Assembly (NCBI GenBank): GCA_964511665.1
Contig: CAZEHA010000011.1
Span: forward strand, 1 to 64,000
Direction: 5' to 3'
DNA: 64,000 nt
Source: JAGOEF01 sp964511665
GTDB taxonomy: Bacteria > Bacteroidota > Bacteroidia > Bacteroidales > ML635J-15
Part shown: piece after piece, positions 60,964 to 64,000 of the stretch
Numbering within the stretch: position 1 is the stretch's first letter
Layout: each line of letters opens with the position of its first letter
The notes under the pieces: model-generated
The model's input: the letters and a program-made list of their open reading frames with translations, nothing else
What the model was told of the DNA's origin: nothing
Databases searched by the model: none
Made by a program: the position numbers and the translations under genes

Positions 60964-63900
60964 TTATTCGTTTACGGTTTCATATTTTTCGGTCATATAG
61001 GCCAGTTCTTCTTTATTGCCAACAATTAAGTTTTTATATTCTCGCAATCCGGTGCCGGCAGGTATCAGATGACCTACGATAACGTTTTCTTTCAGACCTT
61101 CGAGATAATCGCGTTTTCCACTTATGGCAGCCTCGTTAAGCACTTTGGTAGTTTCCTGGAACGAAGCGGCCGACATAAAGCTCTTGGTTTGCAGTGCGGC
61201 ACGAGTTATACCCTGAAGCACCTGACTCGATGTAGCGGGAATAGCATCGCGGCCTTCGATTAGTTTAAGGTCTTTTCGTTTCAGCATCGAATTTTCGTCG
61301 CGTAGTTTTCGTGCCGAAATAATCTGGCCTGCATGAACGCTTCCCGAGTCTCCCGGATCGATTACCACTTTTTTGTCGAAAATAGCATCGTTCACTTCGC
61401 GGAATTCCCATTTATCAACAATTTGTTTTTCGAGGAAGCGGGTATCTCCCGGGTCTTCAATTTCTACCTTACGCATCATCTGACGAACAATAACTTCGTA
61501 GTGCTTGTCGTTGATTTTCACACCCTGCATTCGATACACTTCCTGAACCTCGTTCACGATATACTCCTGAACCATTGTTGGTCCTTTAATATTCAGAATA
61601 TCGCTGGGGGTAGTTGCTCCTTCCGACAGTGGAGTTCCGGCTCGAACAAAGTCGCTATCCTGAACCAAAATTTGTTTTGAGAGAGGAACCAGATAACGTT
61701 TTTCTTCGTTTTCTTTCGATCTGATAATTATTTCACGGTTTCCACGCTTAATTTTTCCAAATTCAACCTGGCCGTTTATTTCGCAAACCACTGCAGGATT
61801 CGAGGGGTTACGCGCCTCGAACAATTCGGTAACACGAGGCAAGCCACCGGTAATATCACCACCCTTACCAACAACTCTTGGAATTTTTACCAAAATTTGT
61901 CCGGCAATAACTTTCTCGTTCTCCTGAACACTAATGTGAGCTCCTACCGGCAAGTTATAAATTTTAAGAATCTCTTTCGAGCTATTGAGTATTCGCACAA
62001 CAGGTATTTTCGATTTATCGCGTGTTTCAATAATCACTTTTTCGCGATAACCGGTTTGTTCATCGGCCTCTTCGCGAAAGGTAGTGCCTTCGATAACATT
62101 TTCGAAGCTAACCTTTCCGGATACTTCGGTAATAATAATCGAGTTAAACGGATCCCAACTGCAAATCACAGTTCCTTTATCGACATGCTGACCCGGTTTA
62201 ACAAAAAGCTTCGATCCGTAAGGAATGTTATTTGTCATAATAACGATTCCTGTATTCTTATCGATAAGTCTCATTTCGGCCATACGTCCGATAACCACAT
62301 CTACCTTTGTACCATGTTCATCGAGATGTTCTACTGTACGTAGGTCATCGATTTCTACAATACCTTCGTATTTAACCATTATGGTTGATTCGGTAGCTAT
62401 GTTACCGGCAACCCCCCCAACGTGGAATGTACGCAGAGTAAGCTGTGTGCCGGGTTCTCCAATCGACTGAGCAGCAATAACACCTACGGCTTCGCCTTTT
62501 TGCACCATACGTCCGGTAGCAAGATTACGACCATAACATTTACCACATACTCCACGCTTCGATTCACAGGTCAATACCGAGCGAATTTCGACTTCTTCGA
62601 TGGGCGATTTTTCAATAATTGTAGCAACGTCTTCAGTAATTTCTTGTCCGGCAGCAACAATCAAATCGCCATTAAGTGGGTGATACACGTCGTGTACAGT
62701 AGTGCGACCCAAAATGCGCTCGTAAAGGGTTTCTACTACCTCTTCGTTCTTCTTTATTGTGCTTGCTACAAGACCACGTAAGGTTCCGCAATCTTCTTCG
62801 GTAATAACAATATCCTGAGCCACATCCACCAAACGACGCGTGAGATAACCTGCGTCGGCAGTTTTTAGTGCAGTATCGGCCAAACCTTTGCGAGCACCGT
62901 GGGTTGAAATAAAGTATTCTAAGATAGAGAGACCTTCTTTAAAGTTTGAGAGAATCGGGTTTTCGATAATCTCGGCACCGGTTGAAACCGATTTTTGCGG
63001 TTTCCCCATAAGTCCCCTCATACCACACAACTGACGTATCTGTTCATTAGAACCGCGTGCACCTGAATCGAGCATCATATACACCGAATTGAAGCCCTGA
63101 TTATCGGTTGATAGCTGCTTCATTACCTCTTTGGCAAGATTTGCATTTACGTGAGTCCATACATCAATTACTTGATTGTAACGCTCGTTGTTTGTAATAT
63201 ACCCAGATTCATAGTAAGCTCTGATTTCTTCAACCTTCTTATACCCTTCTTCTATCATAACCTGTTTCTTTGCAGGCACAATTACGTTGTCGAGGTTAAA
63301 AGAGAGTCCACCTTTGAAAGCCATACTGAATCCGAGATCTTTAATATCATCAAGGAATTTAGCAGCAGCTGCAGTACCGGCTTTTTTAAGCACATTCCCA
63401 ATGATTGTTCTCAGCGATTTTTTTGTAAGAAGCTCGTTGATATATCCAACCTCACGTGGTACTGCCTGATTGAAAATAACCCGCCCTGTGGTGGTTTCTA
63501 TAAGATGATGAATATAGTTACCATCTTTGTCAACATCATCAACCTTTACCTTGATACGTGCATGCAGGTCTAATTTACCTTCGTTGTATGCAATAATAAC
63601 TTCTTTAGAACTGTAAAAAATCAGATCCTCACCCTTGGCACCATCACGCTGTTTGGTAATGTAATACAATCCGAGAACCATATCCTGAGAGGGTACAGTA
63701 ATAGGAGCCCCATTGGCAGGGTTAAGAATATTATGAGAGGCCAGCATCAGAATTTGAGCCTCGATAACAGCTTCGTTGCCCAATGGCAGGTGAACTGCCA
63801 TTTGGTCGCCGTCGAAGTCAGCATTAAATGCGGTGCAGACCAAAGGATGTAACTGAATGGCCTTGCCTTCGATAAGCTTAGGCTGAAACGCCTGAATACC

Positions 63901-64000
63901 AAGACGGTGAAGAGTAGGAGCACGGTTAAGCATTACCGGGTGTCCTTTCAATACATTTTCGAGAATATCCCAAATAACTGAATCGCGTCGCTCAACAATT
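60964..64000 (-). CDS. rpoC: RNA polymerase subunit beta' (3' part)
   Basis: The reading frame enters at the right edge with [16 protein letters not shown] and continues to a stop at 60964, about 1012 codons. The active-site motif NADFDGD and then [26 protein letters not shown], plus the C-terminal zinc site ([11 protein letters not shown]) and [19 protein letters not shown], identify beta'. The first third of the protein (clamp, first zinc finger) lies outside the window. The rest of the rpoBC operon is expected to the right. Confidence 0.97.
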   Translation of the reverse strand, partial: IVERRDSVIWDILENVLKGHPVMLNRAPTLHRLGIQAFQPKLIEGKAIQLHPLVCTAFNADFDGDQMAVHLPLGNEAVIEAQILMLASHNILNPANGAPITVPSQDMVLGLYYITKQRDGAKGEDLIFYSSKEVIIAYNEGKLDLHARIKVKVDDVDKDGNYIHHLIETTTGRVIFNQAVPREVGYINELLTKKSLRTIIGNVLKKAGTAAAAKFLDDIKDLGFSMAFKGGLSFNLDNVIVPAKKQVMIEEGYKKVEEIRAYYESGYITNNERYNQVIDVWTHVNANLAKEVMKQLSTDNQGFNSVYMMLDSGARGSNEQIRQLCGMRGLMGKPQKSVSTGAEIIENPILSNFKEGLSILEYFISTHGARKGLADTALKTADAGYLTRRLVDVAQDIVITEEDCGTLRGLVASTIKKNEEVVETLYERILGRTTVHDVYHPLNGDLIVAAGQEITEDVATIIEKSPIEEVEIRSVLTCESKRGVCGKCYGRNLATGRMVQKGEAVGVIAAQSIGEPGTQLTLRTFHVGGVAGNIATESTIMVKYEGIVEIDDLRTVEHLDEHGTKVDVVIGRMAEMRLIDKNTGIVIMTNNIPYGSKLFVKPGQHVDKGTVICSWDPFNSIIITEVSGKVSFENVIEGTTFREEADEQTGYREKVIIETRDKSKIPVVRILNSSKEILKIYNLPVGAHISVQENEKVIAGQILVKIPRVVGKGGDITGGLPRVTELFEARNPSNPAVVCEINGQVEFGKIKRGNREIIIRSKENEEKRYLVPLSKQILVQDSDFVRAGTPLSEGATTPSDILNIKGPTMVQEYIVNEVQEVYRMQGVKINDKHYEVIVRQMMRKVEIEDPGDTRFLEKQIVDKWEFREVNDAIFDKKVVIDPGDSGSVHAGQIISARKLRDENSMLKRKDLKLIEGRDAIPATSSQVLQGITRAALQTKSFMSAASFQETTKVLNEAAISGKRDYLEGLKENVIVGHLIPAGTGLREYKNLIVGNKEELAYMTEKYETVNE

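Overview
The window is a chromosomal segment of a Bacteroidota bacterium, most likely from the Bacteroidales/Marinilabiliales side of the phylum. The evidence is lineage-typical gene content: a type IX secretion sorting domain, gliding lipoprotein GldD, a MoxR-DUF58-BatA-BatB-BatC operon, rpoC followed by a DUF3467 gene, and DUF4159, DUF6132 and DUF2304 proteins. The DNA is AT-rich, Shine-Dalgarno sites are rare, and several promoter-like sites fit the Bacteroidota pattern TTTG ... TAnnTTTG. No CRISPR array and no complete insertion sequence were seen.

Layout. 0-6.4 kb: the end of a secreted collagen-like protein with 36-bp tandem repeats; a TMTC-like membrane glycosyltransferase with TPRs; a cobalamin-binding radical SAM / DUF2304 / GT2 operon; a DUF4159 protein. 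6.5-10.5 kb: an accessory patch behind tRNA-Ser(GCT). It holds a terminator, a long hairpin, three tandem copies of a 109-bp unit with two hairpins each, a probable IS21-type end remnant, three pieces of Rhs core, a DUF1016 (YhcG-type) nuclease, and a 5'-truncated Rhs tip with a metallopeptidase-like toxin domain followed at once by a small lipoprotein that is a good immunity candidate. 10.6-26.5 kb: core genes (2[4Fe-4S] ferredoxin missed by a 60-residue cutoff, argF-arcC, ftsK-lolA, phosphopantetheinyl transferase-gldD, a tRNA-editing domain protein, meaB, hldD, pbpC, amn) and two unrecognised exported proteins.

26.6-32.7 kb is the Bat (aerotolerance) operon. 32.7-45.4 kb, all on the minus strand, runs from an exported C1 peptidase and asparagine synthase through a GT4 glycosyltransferase, Wza-like exporter, Wzc-like tyrosine kinase with a Tyr-Gly-rich tail, WecA/TagO-like sugar-phosphate transferase and lytic transglycosylase to uvrA. 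It reads as a capsule or exopolysaccharide export locus. 45.6-53.6 kb carries a lipoprotein-like thioredoxin, ElbB, a T9SS cargo protein, pirin, an S9 peptidase, a TPR protein, recA and bcp. 53.8-60.3 kb is one giant 2160-residue exported protein (TPR, PD40-like region, long charged coiled-coil middle, three SPOR-like modules). clpS, a DUF3467 gene and the 3' part of rpoC close the window.

The most novel-looking parts are the Rhs/nuclease/tandem-hairpin patch behind tRNA-Ser and the giant SPOR protein, whose natural N-terminus seems to need a CTG start. All functional calls come from reading the sequence and recognising families; no database search was run.
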